Positions 50,989 to 58,941 of a DNA stretch of 64,000 nt are shown here, piece by piece. The position numbers and the translations under genes were made by a program. How positions within the stretch are numbered: position 1 is the first letter of the stretch; each line of letters begins with the position of its first letter. This stretch comes from Pelosinus sp. UFO1 (lineage in GTDB: Bacteria; Bacillota; Negativicutes; DSM-13327). Under the pieces are notes generated by a model that was not told the origin of the DNA, did no database searches, and was given only the letters and a program-made list of their open reading frames with translations. The stretch lies in the NCBI RefSeq assembly GCF_000725345.1, contig NZ_CP008852.1:4208001-4272000 (forward strand), read 5' to 3'.

Positions 50989-51723
50989 TTAAACAATACC
51001 AGCAGCTTTACATACTACGAAAGCAAGACCAGCACCAACCATTGGACCAACTACAGGAATCCAAGAATAACCCCAATCGGAATCGCCTTTGCCTGCGATA
51101 GGAAGAATTGCATGAGCAATACGAGGACCAAGGTCACGAGCCGGGTTCAAAGCATAGCCAGTAGGACCGCCTAAGCATAAACCAAGAGCCCAAATCAACA
51201 TTGCAACCATGTAAGGACCAACGCCTACGCCAAAACCAGCAGTACCAGTTACACCTTTACTAAAGATAGTAAAGATACCAATTAACAAGAAGGCAGTTGC
51301 AATAATTTCGCAAAGCAAGTTAGCAAAAGTATTACGAATGGCAGGACCTGTAGCAAAAACAGCAAGTTTCAAACCTTTATCTTCAGTAACTTCCCAGTGA
51401 GGTAAGTATAATAACCAGCAAAGAGCACCACCTGCAATACCACCAGCCATTTCAGCACACATAGTAGCAATAGCTTGTGGAAGAGTATATACACCCAACA
51501 ACATTTTAAAGAAAGTAACAGCTGGATTTAAATCAGCTTGAGGAGCACCTGTAGCAACAGCACCGAAAACACCAAGTAATACAGCAAATGCCCAACCTGC
51601 GGTGATAACGATCCAACCGCCACCGTTACCCTTAGAATCTTTTAAAAGAACGTTAGCAACAACACCACAACCAAAAGTTAAAAGAATCATAGTACCAAAA
51701 AATTCACCAAATAAATTTGTCAT
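50989..51723 (-). CDS. glpF: Glycerol uptake facilitator (aquaglyceroporin)
   Basis: A 244-residue channel with six membrane helices and the two pore-loop signatures NPA in DLNPAVTFFK and ALNPARDLGPR. The aspartate after the second motif is a mark of glycerol rather than water channels. It is the first structural gene of the glycerol unit and is preceded by an antiterminator leader. Confidence 0.96.
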   Translation of the reverse strand: MTNLFGEFFGTMILLTFGCGVVANVLLKDSKGNGGGWIVITAGWAFAVLLGVFGAVATGAPQADLNPAVTFFKMLLGVYTLPQAIATMCAEMAGGIAGGALCWLLYLPHWEVTEDKGLKLAVFATGPAIRNTFANLLCEIIATAFLLIGIFTIFSKGVTGTAGFGVGVGPYMVAMLIWALGLCLGGPTGYALNPARDLGPRIAHAILPIAGKGDSDWGYSWIPVVGPMVGAGLAFVVCKAAGIV

Positions 51724-51850
51724 AAGTCCAATTCCTCCTTAAATGTACGTTAGAGTTTTTTCTACGTCTCACTAAACTCCCCGATCCTTACATTTCAAGT
51801 TTTTCCTTTTATTTCAAAAACCACCACCCTTTTCCATTAAATATTTAGAC

Positions 51851-51945
51851 AAAAAAGAGAACTCCATTCACGCCCCCATATATACATATCAAGAGGAATA
51901 AACGGACTTCTCTTTATCTCTAGCCCAAAGTTATTCATTTTAGGT
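51851..51945 (-). promoter_or_regulatory. GlpP-dependent antiterminator leader of glpFK
   Basis: The terminator arms are AAGAGAAGTCCGTTTAT (minus strand, 51914-51898) and GTGAATGGAGTTCTCTT (51871-51855), 17 positions with one mismatch and three G-U pairs, followed by six T. Upstream lies a 40-base core (51932-51893) that matches the core of the glpP1 leader in 37 positions, the part expected to bind GlpP. Confidence 0.75.
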
Positions 51946-51981
51946 TTCCCAACAAAAGCAATTTGTACTCTGTATATTTAT

Positions 51982-52010
51982 TACTTCTACATCATATTTG
52001 AAAATCCTGC
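51982..52010 (-). promoter_or_regulatory. GCAGGA-N14-GTAGAAGTA motif, proximal copy upstream of glpF
   Basis: Minus strand GCAGGA at 52010-52005 and GTAGAAGTA ending at 51982, 17 bases between AGGA and GAA. About 40 bases upstream of the antiterminator leader, as a promoter would be. Confidence 0.5.
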
Positions 52011-52101
52011 AAATATACTGAAAATTTAAATTATTTTTTTATATTCTTTAAATCTTCATTCTAACTAACTATCTATAGGATTCCTTCTGTCTATATTGCT
52101 A

Positions 52102-52130
52102 TATTTCTACATCGTAATAAGATCTCCTGC
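52102..52130 (-). promoter_or_regulatory. GCAGGA-N14-GTAGAAATA motif, distal copy upstream of glpF
   Basis: Minus strand GCAGGA at 52130-52125 and GTAGAAATA, same 17-base spacing. It lies 120 bases upstream of the proximal copy. Confidence 0.45.
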
Positions 52131-52222
52131 CACAATATACTGAATTTATAATATTTTTTTAGTAGATTACAAAAATAGCTAATACAATCAATAATATTAT
52201 CCTAAATTCCGAAAAGTTGCAA

Positions 52223-52810
52223 CTATATTTTACTAATCATAATATCGTCCCATAAGTCAGAACGACTGGTACTGACTGCTGAGATCCCACTCTTGATGGC
52301 ATGGTCCACATCTTCTTTTGTACGAATTAAGCCACCTGCTAAAATGGGTAAACCTGTTTGCTCTACTAGTTCTTGCACTACGCTTTCAGGTACGGAACCA
52401 GGCAATATTTCTATCGCATCCGGCTTAAAATTATGCACTAAATGGAGTCCCGTACATAGCGAGGCGGAGTCCATTAGAAATAATCTCTGTACAACAATCA
52501 TACCTTCTTCTCGGGCGAACCTGCACAAGTGAGGTTTCGTTGTAATAATAGCATGAATGCCTGAGCGTGCCAAATATTTAATACCTGCTTTATCCTTAGC
52601 AATACCATTAAATAAATCCAAATGCAGCACAATATGTTTTTTATGCTTCTTTGCCTGGGTTATTAAGGATGGGAGAATATTAATATCACCAAATAGTAAC
52701 ACTATGCTCGGAGAAACCGTATGACTTAGCGCAACTTTAAAATCTTCCATGGACCGAGCAGCCGGAATGACAGGACCATTTGCCAGATATTCAAGAACGT
52801 CTAAATTCAC
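52223..52810 (-). CDS. glpP: Glycerol-3-phosphate-responsive antiterminator GlpP, copy 1
   Basis: A 195-residue GlpP-family protein, an RNA-binding barrel that with glycerol-3-phosphate lets polymerase pass the leader terminators. Conserved stretches are LLFGDINILP, HIVLHLDLFNGIAKDKAGI, the KPDAIEILPGS segment and PILAGGLIRTKEDVDHAIKSG. It is similar throughout to copy 2. Its own gene is preceded by a matching leader, so it should activate itself. It lies upstream of glpF. Confidence 0.93.
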   Translation of the reverse strand: MNLDVLEYLANGPVIPAARSMEDFKVALSHTVSPSIVLLFGDINILPSLITQAKKHKKHIVLHLDLFNGIAKDKAGIKYLARSGIHAIITTKPHLCRFAREEGMIVVQRLFLMDSASLCTGLHLVHNFKPDAIEILPGSVPESVVQELVEQTGLPILAGGLIRTKEDVDHAIKSGISAVSTSRSDLWDDIMISKI

Positions 52811-52868
52811 TACTTACTCACCTCAATTCCTTATTCCTTTAGCAAATATTTCATACTAAATCATAAAT

Positions 52869-52950
52869 AAGAAGAGACTCCCATTTACACCTCTTGCATA
52901 TATTCCGAGGAATAAACGGACTTCTCTTAATCTCTAGTCCAAAGCTATTT
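52869..52950 (-). promoter_or_regulatory. GlpP-dependent antiterminator leader of glpP copy 1
   Basis: Core 52946-52907 differs from the glpF leader core at three of 40 positions. The left terminator arm is the same AAGAGAAGTCCGTTTAT, and the right arm GTAAATGGGAGTCTCTT (52888-52872) is less perfectly paired, with a T-rich tail TCTTATT. A weaker terminator than the glpF one. Confidence 0.72.
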
Positions 52951-53073
52951 ATTTAAATATCACCAAAATGACATTTCAGCATTGCTTTCCCTGCTTAGTA
53001 TTTTCTTTTTTTACAAGCTTCTAATACCAAATGCAATTTTTCTATACATAGGATTCTTTTTTTCTATAATAAA

Positions 53074-53103
53074 TTACTTCTCTATATAAACTAATATTCC
53101 TTC
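53074..53103 (-). promoter_or_regulatory. GAAGGA-N15-GAGAAGTAA motif upstream of glpP copy 1
   Basis: Minus strand GAAGGA at 53103-53098 and GAA at 53080-53078, again 17 bases between AGGA and GAA. It lies ahead of the second antiterminator leader in the same relative position as at glpF. Confidence 0.4.
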
Positions 53104-53377
53104 TAAATAAACTGAAAATTTTATTTTTTAAGTTTGAAGAATTCGCGCTCTCTATTTCTTGGCTTTCTAATATAGGAGCTAATTTATATTATTTTTTATT
53201 AAATTATTTTACCGAATAATAAAATCCTCCTGATATAAGAGAAATATGCTGAATCATACTTCTTTTTTTATAGCAAGAGGATTTTATTAAAGCTTCCAGT
53301 TTCAATTTGTAAAAGCTAGAGCAATTTAGATTGCTTTTTGCACTATGAGACTTTTATCTTCTTTGGTCCCTAGATTC

Positions 53378-53968
53378 TTAATTATTGGTTATCATAATAT
53401 CATCCCACAGATCACGACGGCTGGTACTAACTGCCGAGATACCCCGTTCAATGGCATGATCCACATCTTCTTTTGTACGTATTAGCCCCCCTGCCAAAAT
53501 TGGCAAACCTGTTTCTCTCACTAGTTCTTCTACCACGCTTGCAGGTACGGATCCTGGTAATATCTCAATCGCATCAGGCTTAAAATTACGCACTAAATTA
53601 AGACCCGTACGTAAAGAATCTGAATCCATTAAAAATAATCGTTGTACGACAATCATACCTTCCTCTCGAGCAAATCGGCACAGATGGGATTTTGTTGTAA
53701 TTATGGCATGAATACCCAACCTTGCCAAAAATTTAATACCTGCTTTATCCTTGCCAACACCATCGAATAAATCTAAATGCAGCACAATACGTTTTTTATG
53801 CTCATTAGCCTGGGCTATTAAGACTGGGAGAGTATTAATATCACCAAAAAGTAACACTACGCTAGGAGAAACCGTATGGGTTAAAGCTACTTTAAAATCT
53901 TCCAGGGATCGGGCTGACGGAATTACAGGTCCGTTAGCTAAAAATTTAAGCACGTCTAAAGATGCCAT
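53378..53968 (-). CDS. glpP: Glycerol-3-phosphate-responsive antiterminator GlpP, copy 2
   Basis: A 196-residue paralogue of copy 1, with scattered substitutions over its whole length (for example LARLGIHAIITTKSHLCRFA versus LARSGIHAIITTKPHLCRFA). Signature stretches LLFGDINTLP and PILAGGLIRTKEDVDHA are kept, so it should be active. Unlike copy 1, it has no antiterminator leader in front, so it may supply the constitutive or differently timed pool of GlpP. Confidence 0.92.
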   Translation of the reverse strand: MASLDVLKFLANGPVIPSARSLEDFKVALTHTVSPSVVLLFGDINTLPVLIAQANEHKKRIVLHLDLFDGVGKDKAGIKFLARLGIHAIITTKSHLCRFAREEGMIVVQRLFLMDSDSLRTGLNLVRNFKPDAIEILPGSVPASVVEELVRETGLPILAGGLIRTKEDVDHAIERGISAVSTSRRDLWDDIMITNN

Positions 53969-54030
53969 TTATTCCACCTCAATTTTATTTTTACTTAGTA
54001 AAAACTACGCCAATTCTCAGATTCTTATAA

Positions 54031-54060
54031 CAATTCTGCGAAGTCTAAGGGTTCCCCTGC
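54031..54060 (-). promoter_or_regulatory. GCAGGG-N15-GCAGAATTG motif upstream of glpP copy 2
   Basis: Minus strand GCAGGG at 54060-54055 and GCAGAATTG ending at 54031, with 18 bases between AGGG and GAA. One change from the GCAGGA box. It lies about 65 bases upstream of the glpP copy 2 start. Confidence 0.4.
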
Positions 54061-54223
54061 CACTATCGTGTATATAATATTCTTTAAGCAATGTCCACCG
54101 CAATCCGATTTGTTAACTAGGACAGTAGCTAAGTGCGTAGTTTCGTGGTGTCACTTGATTAGGGTAGGGTTTTCAGCCTCATGGTTATAATATCCTATTC
54201 TATTACTCTTAATTAAGTGTATA

Positions 54224-54889
54224 TTAAGAATTAAAGTTTACACAAGTAATACCAGGAATATCAAGGATAGCAAGGGTTACGTCATTACCTTGTACCTGTC
54301 TAGGTACATAGACCATAAAAACCATTTCGAGTCGGTCTTGTTCTTGTTCTTGTTCCTTTATTTTTACATCTCTTATTTGAATTCCATATAGGCCAAGTAT
54401 AGAACCAATCTTCCCAACTTGTCCCGGTTTATCCGCTGTCGTAAGGGACAACTCTACTAAACATTTATGATCCTTATTCTCTATCCTGGCCAAAATGGTC
54501 AAGGTCAGAAATACAAAACCTGTCGTCATAAACGCACCCATGTAATAACCACTTCCGACAGCTAAGCCTACACCAGATACTACCCATAAACTTGCTGCAG
54601 TTGTCAGACCTTTAACTGTTGATCCCTCTTTCATAATACTGCCTGCCCCAAGAAAACCAATACCGCTGACTACTTGAGCCGCTAAACGAGCTGGATCAGC
54701 GTTAGTGAAACCTTGCACTGACGAATAAATCTTAATCGATAATATCATGATAAGACAAGAACCAATAGATACTAAAATATGAGTTCTAAGACCTGCCGCC
54801 TTATGATGTGCTTCCCGTTCATAACCAATAAACCCCCCTAGAATACTTGATAACAATAAGCGAATGGCCATCTCCCATTCAACTAACAT
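54224..54889 (-). CDS. mgtC: MgtC/SapB-family membrane protein
   Basis: A 221-residue protein. The first 140 residues hold about five membrane helices with family marks GGFIGYEREAHHKAAGLRTH, ARLAAQVVSGIGFLGAGSI and GLTTAASLWVVSGVGLAVG. The C-terminal 75 residues form an ACT-like domain (LVELSLTTADKPGQVGKIG), interrupted by a run EQEQEQD encoded by a repeated triplet pair. MgtC proteins act in magnesium shortage or membrane potential control; the substrate is unsettled. Upstream on the minus strand TATACT near 54957 is a likely -10 box. Confidence 0.9.
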   Translation of the reverse strand: MLVEWEMAIRLLLSSILGGFIGYEREAHHKAAGLRTHILVSIGSCLIMILSIKIYSSVQGFTNADPARLAAQVVSGIGFLGAGSIMKEGSTVKGLTTAASLWVVSGVGLAVGSGYYMGAFMTTGFVFLTLTILARIENKDHKCLVELSLTTADKPGQVGKIGSILGLYGIQIRDVKIKEQEQEQDRLEMVFMVYVPRQVQGNDVTLAILDIPGITCVNFNS

Positions 54890-54988
54890 ACTTTATACCC
54901 TCCCTGCAGCAAAGGTACCAAACCAGATTTTCTCTCTTTTCTCTATTATAAAGTATAGCATACATTCTTTTTTTCATACACAAAATCA

Positions 54989-55208
54989 TTGACAATATCA
55001 TAGTAAATCTTACATGTGCTGACAAGTAACGAAGTGAGCATAAGGATATAGCTCATTCCAACCACAGTCAGTCCGCCATTTTTTATCAGCTGAAGCTTCC
55101 TATGGTAAGCTGTATTTTGCTGATACAGTTACTGCCCTTATCGTAATCTTTAATGAAACGCAGCTCATGCGAAAAAAGACGTAACTTTTACAGTTACGTC
55201 TTTTTTTT
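54989..55208 (+). ncRNA. Candidate structured RNA with promoter and terminator
   Basis: On the plus strand TTGACA (54989-54994) and a weak -10 (TACATG at 55011-55016) precede about 190 bases without a good reading frame. The stretch has a TGAGC/GCTCA hairpin near 55034-55054, a TATCAGC/GCTGATA hairpin enclosing AGCTT/AAGCT near 55084-55126, and a strong terminator at 55172-55208. It matches no RNA family I can name. It may also simply be the leader of mgtC and the rpoN tail, so confidence is low. Confidence 0.3.
55172..55208. terminator. Two-way terminator after rpoN
   Basis: AAAAAAGACGTAACT and its partner AGTTACGTCTTTTTT form a strong stem with a short loop; T-runs of eight (plus strand) and six (minus strand) follow. 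It serves rpoN on the minus strand. Confidence 0.9.
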
Positions 55209-56604
55209 AATATCGTTTGCGTTTTGCGGAAGAAGCGATACCTTGCTCCTCCCGATATTTTGCCACAGTGCGTCTAGATATTTTCATACCATGTTGGCAG
55301 AGAATTTCCGACAAGGTCTGATCACTATAGGGATCAGATGAATCTTCAGCAACAATTAACTCTTTAATTTTTTGTTTTACCTTAGTTGCTGAAACATCTT
55401 GACCACCCTCACTATTATGCACTGCTGTTGAAAAAAAGCTACGTAAACTTACAAGGCCATGAGGCGTGTCAACATATTTATTGGCAATGGCCCGACTTAC
55501 CGTAGATTCATGAACTTCTATCTTCTCAGCCACTTTCTTCATTACTAAAGGCCGCAAAAACTTCGGCCCCTTATCGAAAAAGTCCTGTTGCAACTCAATA
55601 ATCGCTTCCATAACATTGTATAAAGTACGACGACGCTGTTCAATACTCTTAATAAGCCAAACGGCAGAATTTAGGCGGCCTTCAATGAATTTTTTTGACT
55701 CACTATCAGCTCCCATAGCTACACGTCGATAATAAGGATTGATGGTTAATTGAGGAATACTGGTATCATTTACCGTAATAACATATTTTCCATTAACACG
55801 TTCTACGGACATATCAGCAATAATATAGCTGCACTGCTCACCACCAAATGCCCTTCCCGGTTTTGGATCTAAGGTACGAATCACATCCACAGCTTGTTGC
55901 ACGTCTTGAGGTTTACATGCTAATTTTTCCGCAATTGCTTTATAACGTCCCGCGGCCACATCGGGTAAATGGTTGGAAATAATATCAGCTACTAAGTGGT
56001 CATAGATTCCTTTTTGTTGATACTGGATTAGTAAACACTCTTGTAAATCACGAGCTCCTACACCTAGGGGATCAAAGGTCTGAATGAGCTCTAGTACTTC
56101 AAGAACCATCTCTTCCTTGACACCTAAATTACTAGCAGCCTCTGATAAAGTACCACATAAATAACCATTTTCATCAATACAACCAATTAAATAGTTCCCT
56201 ACTATTTTGGTTGCCTCATCTCTCACTGCTAAATGCAATTGAAATTCCAAATGTTCATGCAAGGAAACATTACTATTGACAAATTTTTCTACGGTAGTTT
56301 TTTCATCTGCTACCATATATTCGGACTTCTTGTCCATTCCTTGGTTAAAATAATCGTCCCAATTTAGATAATCATCCAATTGTTCCTTTTCCCTTTGGGG
56401 CTCATCCATCTCTGCTTCCGGTTCATCGCTTTGCTTTTCTGCTATTTCTAATACAGGGTTTTCCAACACTTCTTGTTCTATCATCTCAGAAAGTTCTAAA
56501 GCAGAAAGTTGCAAAATTGCGATTGCTTGACGTAACTCAGGTGTCATCATCAGTTTTTGGTTTAACTCTAATTTAAGACCATAACTCAGGTTGATAGGAA
56601 TCAC
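55207..56604 (-). CDS. rpoN: RNA polymerase sigma-54 factor
   Basis: A 465-residue factor. The glutamine- and leucine-rich activator region is at 1-50 (MMTPELRQAIAILQLSALEL). An acidic linker follows, then the core-binding part (LIQTFDPLGVGARDLQECLL), the DNA-binding helix-turn-helix (IEVHESTVSRAIANKYV), and the RpoN box near the end (ISRRTVAKYREEQGI). It is full length. It follows hypE by 14 bases on the same strand, so sigma-54 is transcribed with the hydrogenase maturation genes, a suggestive link since sigma-54 often drives hydrogenase genes. Confidence 0.96.
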   Translation of the reverse strand: MIPINLSYGLKLELNQKLMMTPELRQAIAILQLSALELSEMIEQEVLENPVLEIAEKQSDEPEAEMDEPQREKEQLDDYLNWDDYFNQGMDKKSEYMVADEKTTVEKFVNSNVSLHEHLEFQLHLAVRDEATKIVGNYLIGCIDENGYLCGTLSEAASNLGVKEEMVLEVLELIQTFDPLGVGARDLQECLLIQYQQKGIYDHLVADIISNHLPDVAAGRYKAIAEKLACKPQDVQQAVDVIRTLDPKPGRAFGGEQCSYIIADMSVERVNGKYVITVNDTSIPQLTINPYYRRVAMGADSESKKFIEGRLNSAVWLIKSIEQRRRTLYNVMEAIIELQQDFFDKGPKFLRPLVMKKVAEKIEVHESTVSRAIANKYVDTPHGLVSLRSFFSTAVHNSEGGQDVSATKVKQKIKELIVAEDSSDPYSDQTLSEILCQHGMKISRRTVAKYREEQGIASSAKRKRY

Positions 56605-56618
56605 CTCCTATAACGTAT

Positions 56619-57629
56619 TTAACATATGCGGGGCAATTGATCGCCTACCAGCATATCTAATAACCTTACTCCACCAATATTGGTACGAAGCCCCACCTGT
56701 CCGTTAGGCTCTTTGACAACTTTACCGATTACTCGAGCCTCACGTCCATAAACATGTTGTTGCATGATATCTAGTACTTGCCTTGTGCATTCATGTTCCA
56801 CAAAGACTATCATTTTTCCTTCATTCGCTAGATATAAGGGATCAAAGCCTAAAATATCACAGGCAGCTTGTACCGCTGGCGATATTGGGATACTACTTTC
56901 CTCTAGCATAATACCTACTTGGGATTGAAGAGCAATCTCATTAAGAGTAGTCGCTAGTCCACCTCGCGTCGGATCCCGCAATACAGCAATAGTAGGAACT
57001 GCAGTTAGTATGCTTTTTACCAAGCCATTCAAAGGCGCACAATCACTCACTACACTTTGCGGAAATTGTAAGCCATGACGTTCACTCATTACTGCCAAGG
57101 CATGATCTCCTAAATAACCACTTAAAATAATGTCCTGACCAACTTTTGCATTGCTGCCCGAAACATTAGTCCCATCGATGATACTTCCAATACCCGCAGT
57201 ATTTATATAAATACCATCGACTGCGCCTTTTTCCACAACCTTTGTATCCCCTGTTACAATCTTTACTCCTGCCTCAGCTGCCGCTCTTTGCATCGAGGCA
57301 ACAATCCGCTGTAAACTTTCCATAGGGAAACCTTCTTCTAGTATAAATCCAGCACTTAAATATAAAGGAATTGCACCGCTCATAGCCACATCATTCACTG
57401 TACCGCATACCGCCAACTTGCCAATATCGCCACCAGAAAAGAATAATGGTTTCACAACATAGGAGTCTGTAGAAAATGCTAAACGGCAGCCATTCATATC
57501 CAATTGAGCGCCATCATCCATCTGTCCTAATATTTCATTGGCAAAAGCAGGCCACATAACATTTTTCACCAGATCATGACTCAGTTTACCACCACTGCCA
57601 TGGGCTAGCTGAACATAGTCTTTTTTCAT
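56619..57629 (-). CDS. hypE: Hydrogenase maturation protein HypE
   Basis: A 336-residue ATP-dependent dehydratase that makes the thiocyanate on its own C-terminal cysteine for the [NiFe] site cyanides. The start ATG at 57629 overlaps the hypD stop as ATGA. The N-terminal mark is LAHGSGGKLSHDLV, the PurM-like region carries VNDVAMSGAIPLYLSAGF, and the terminal residues are PRIC, the exact cysteine-ending motif needed. It is intact. Confidence 0.97.
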   Translation of the reverse strand: MKKDYVQLAHGSGGKLSHDLVKNVMWPAFANEILGQMDDGAQLDMNGCRLAFSTDSYVVKPLFFSGGDIGKLAVCGTVNDVAMSGAIPLYLSAGFILEEGFPMESLQRIVASMQRAAAEAGVKIVTGDTKVVEKGAVDGIYINTAGIGSIIDGTNVSGSNAKVGQDIILSGYLGDHALAVMSERHGLQFPQSVVSDCAPLNGLVKSILTAVPTIAVLRDPTRGGLATTLNEIALQSQVGIMLEESSIPISPAVQAACDILGFDPLYLANEGKMIVFVEHECTRQVLDIMQQHVYGREARVIGKVVKEPNGQVGLRTNIGGVRLLDMLVGDQLPRIC

Positions 57630-58717
57630 ACCTGCCACCTCCCGGCTCCATACTTATACCATGCTGCGCAAGTACCTTCTATAGATACCATACAGGATCC
57701 AACAGGATGTTCAGGTTTGCAGGTTTTACCAAACAAAGGACAAGATGTTGGCAGCATCAGTCCCCTCAATACACTTCCACACTGGCATCCCTTAGCCTCT
57801 TTGGTCTCCTCCACTGTAACTGGAATATTTAACAAGGCATCAAACTTTTGATACTTTTCTCGCATGACCAGTCCAGAATTTTTTAGATGGCCTATGCCGC
57901 GCCACTGAGCATCTGCTGCTTGATATACTGTTGATAGAACCTCACAAGCTGCTGGATTGCCTTCCTTTGGCACAATACGACGATACTGATTTTCCACTTT
58001 AGCTACGCCACAGTCTAGTTGCCGCAGTAACATGTATACCGACTGTAAAATATCCAAAGGTTCAAAGCCAGCAACAACAGCTGGCGTATTATACTCCTTG
58101 CTTAAAAATTCGTAAGGCGTCAAGCCAATCATAGCACTAACATGACCTGGCAATAAAAACCCATGTACTTTACTATCTCCCGACGACAATAAAGCCCTAA
58201 GTGCAGGTGGCACCAATTTATGAGAAGATAACACGTAAAAATTAGCAACCTTTTCTGCCTCTGCCATCAAAATTGCTGCCGCTGCAGTAGGAGCAGTAGT
58301 TTCAAAACCTACCGCTAAAAAAATCACTTTTTTATCTGGATACCTTTTAGCAAGCTCCAATCCCTCTAATGAGGAATATACAATACGAATATCTGCTCCT
58401 TGCGCTTTTTCAGCCGCTAACGTAGAAGAAGATCCAGGTACTTTTAGCATATCCCCAAAAGTAGCAATCATAACATCTGATTTTCGGCTGAAGGCAATGG
58501 CTGTATCTAAATATTCATTTGGTGTTACACATACAGGACATCCAGGGCCGCTGACTAGCTGAACATTTTCGGGTAAAAGTTGGCGAATACCAGCCTTAAA
58601 AATAGCGACAGTATGAGTACCGCATACTTCCATTAAACGAAATGATTTATCACCCGCCAATTTTGCAATTTCGTGAGTAAAAAAATCTGCTGCCTTCCTT
58701 ATTTCCTCATTATTCAT
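57626..58717 (-). CDS. hypD: Hydrogenase maturation protein HypD
   Basis: A 363-residue iron-sulfur scaffold protein for Fe(CN)2CO assembly with HypC. The ATG at 58717 lies inside the end of hypC, overlapping by 8 bases. Marks are MEVCGTHTVAIFKAGI, SGPGCPVCVTPNEYLD, FEPLDILQ, and cluster-binding cysteines in CQCGSVLRGLMLPTSCPLFG. Typical length. Confidence 0.97.
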   Translation of the reverse strand: MNNEEIRKAADFFTHEIAKLAGDKSFRLMEVCGTHTVAIFKAGIRQLLPENVQLVSGPGCPVCVTPNEYLDTAIAFSRKSDVMIATFGDMLKVPGSSSTLAAEKAQGADIRIVYSSLEGLELAKRYPDKKVIFLAVGFETTAPTAAAAILMAEAEKVANFYVLSSHKLVPPALRALLSSGDSKVHGFLLPGHVSAMIGLTPYEFLSKEYNTPAVVAGFEPLDILQSVYMLLRQLDCGVAKVENQYRRIVPKEGNPAACEVLSTVYQAADAQWRGIGHLKNSGLVMREKYQKFDALLNIPVTVEETKEAKGCQCGSVLRGLMLPTSCPLFGKTCKPEHPVGSCMVSIEGTCAAWYKYGAGRWQV

Positions 58718-58937
58718 TTGCAGCATATTGTTCCAACTCCTTGAATAATGCAAGTGTCTTTTCTGCCTCTTCTTCATCAATCCTCTGCACAGCAAATCCG
58801 GCATGAATCAAAACAAAATCTCCAACCTGGGTCTCAGGCAAAAGCATCAGACTTACTTTTCTCGTCACACCACCAACTTCAATTGTTGCCAACATATCTT
58901 GCCGTTCTAATACTTTCCCTGGTACTGCTAAACACAT
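58710..58937 (-). CDS. hypC: Hydrogenase maturation chaperone HypC
   Basis: A 75-residue chaperone. It starts MCLAVPGKV, with the essential cysteine at position 2 that carries the iron ligand. VGDFVLIHAGFAVQRIDE completes the beta barrel. The gene starts four bases after the hypF stop and overlaps hypD. Confidence 0.97.
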   Translation of the reverse strand: MCLAVPGKVLERQDMLATIEVGGVTRKVSLMLLPETQVGDFVLIHAGFAVQRIDEEEAEKTLALFKELEQYAANE

Positions 58938-58941
58938 AAAA

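Larger units (their letters stand above)
51724..52222. other. Control region of glpF
   Basis: About 500 bases without a gene. From the distal end on the minus strand it holds two GCAGGA motifs (52102-52130 and 51982-52010), then the GlpP-type antiterminator leader (51851-51945), then about 120 untranslated bases ahead of glpF. Confidence 0.6.
52811..53377. other. Control region of glpP copy 1
   Basis: About 570 very AT-rich bases. From the distal end on the minus strand: a short hairpin after glpP copy 2, a GCAGGA-like motif copy (53074-53103), and the antiterminator leader (52869-52950). No coding frame is supported. Confidence 0.6.

Noticed and set aside
53221-53265. A further GCAGGA-type promoter after glpP copy 2 (CAGGAGGATTTTATTATTCGG)
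   Set aside because: No GAA box at 17-18 bases; the match is limited to the first box.
54989-55208. Magnesium or manganese riboswitch for mgtC
   Set aside because: The structured stretch fits the plus strand better, and I do not see the conserved core of the M-box or yybP-ykoY motif on the minus strand.
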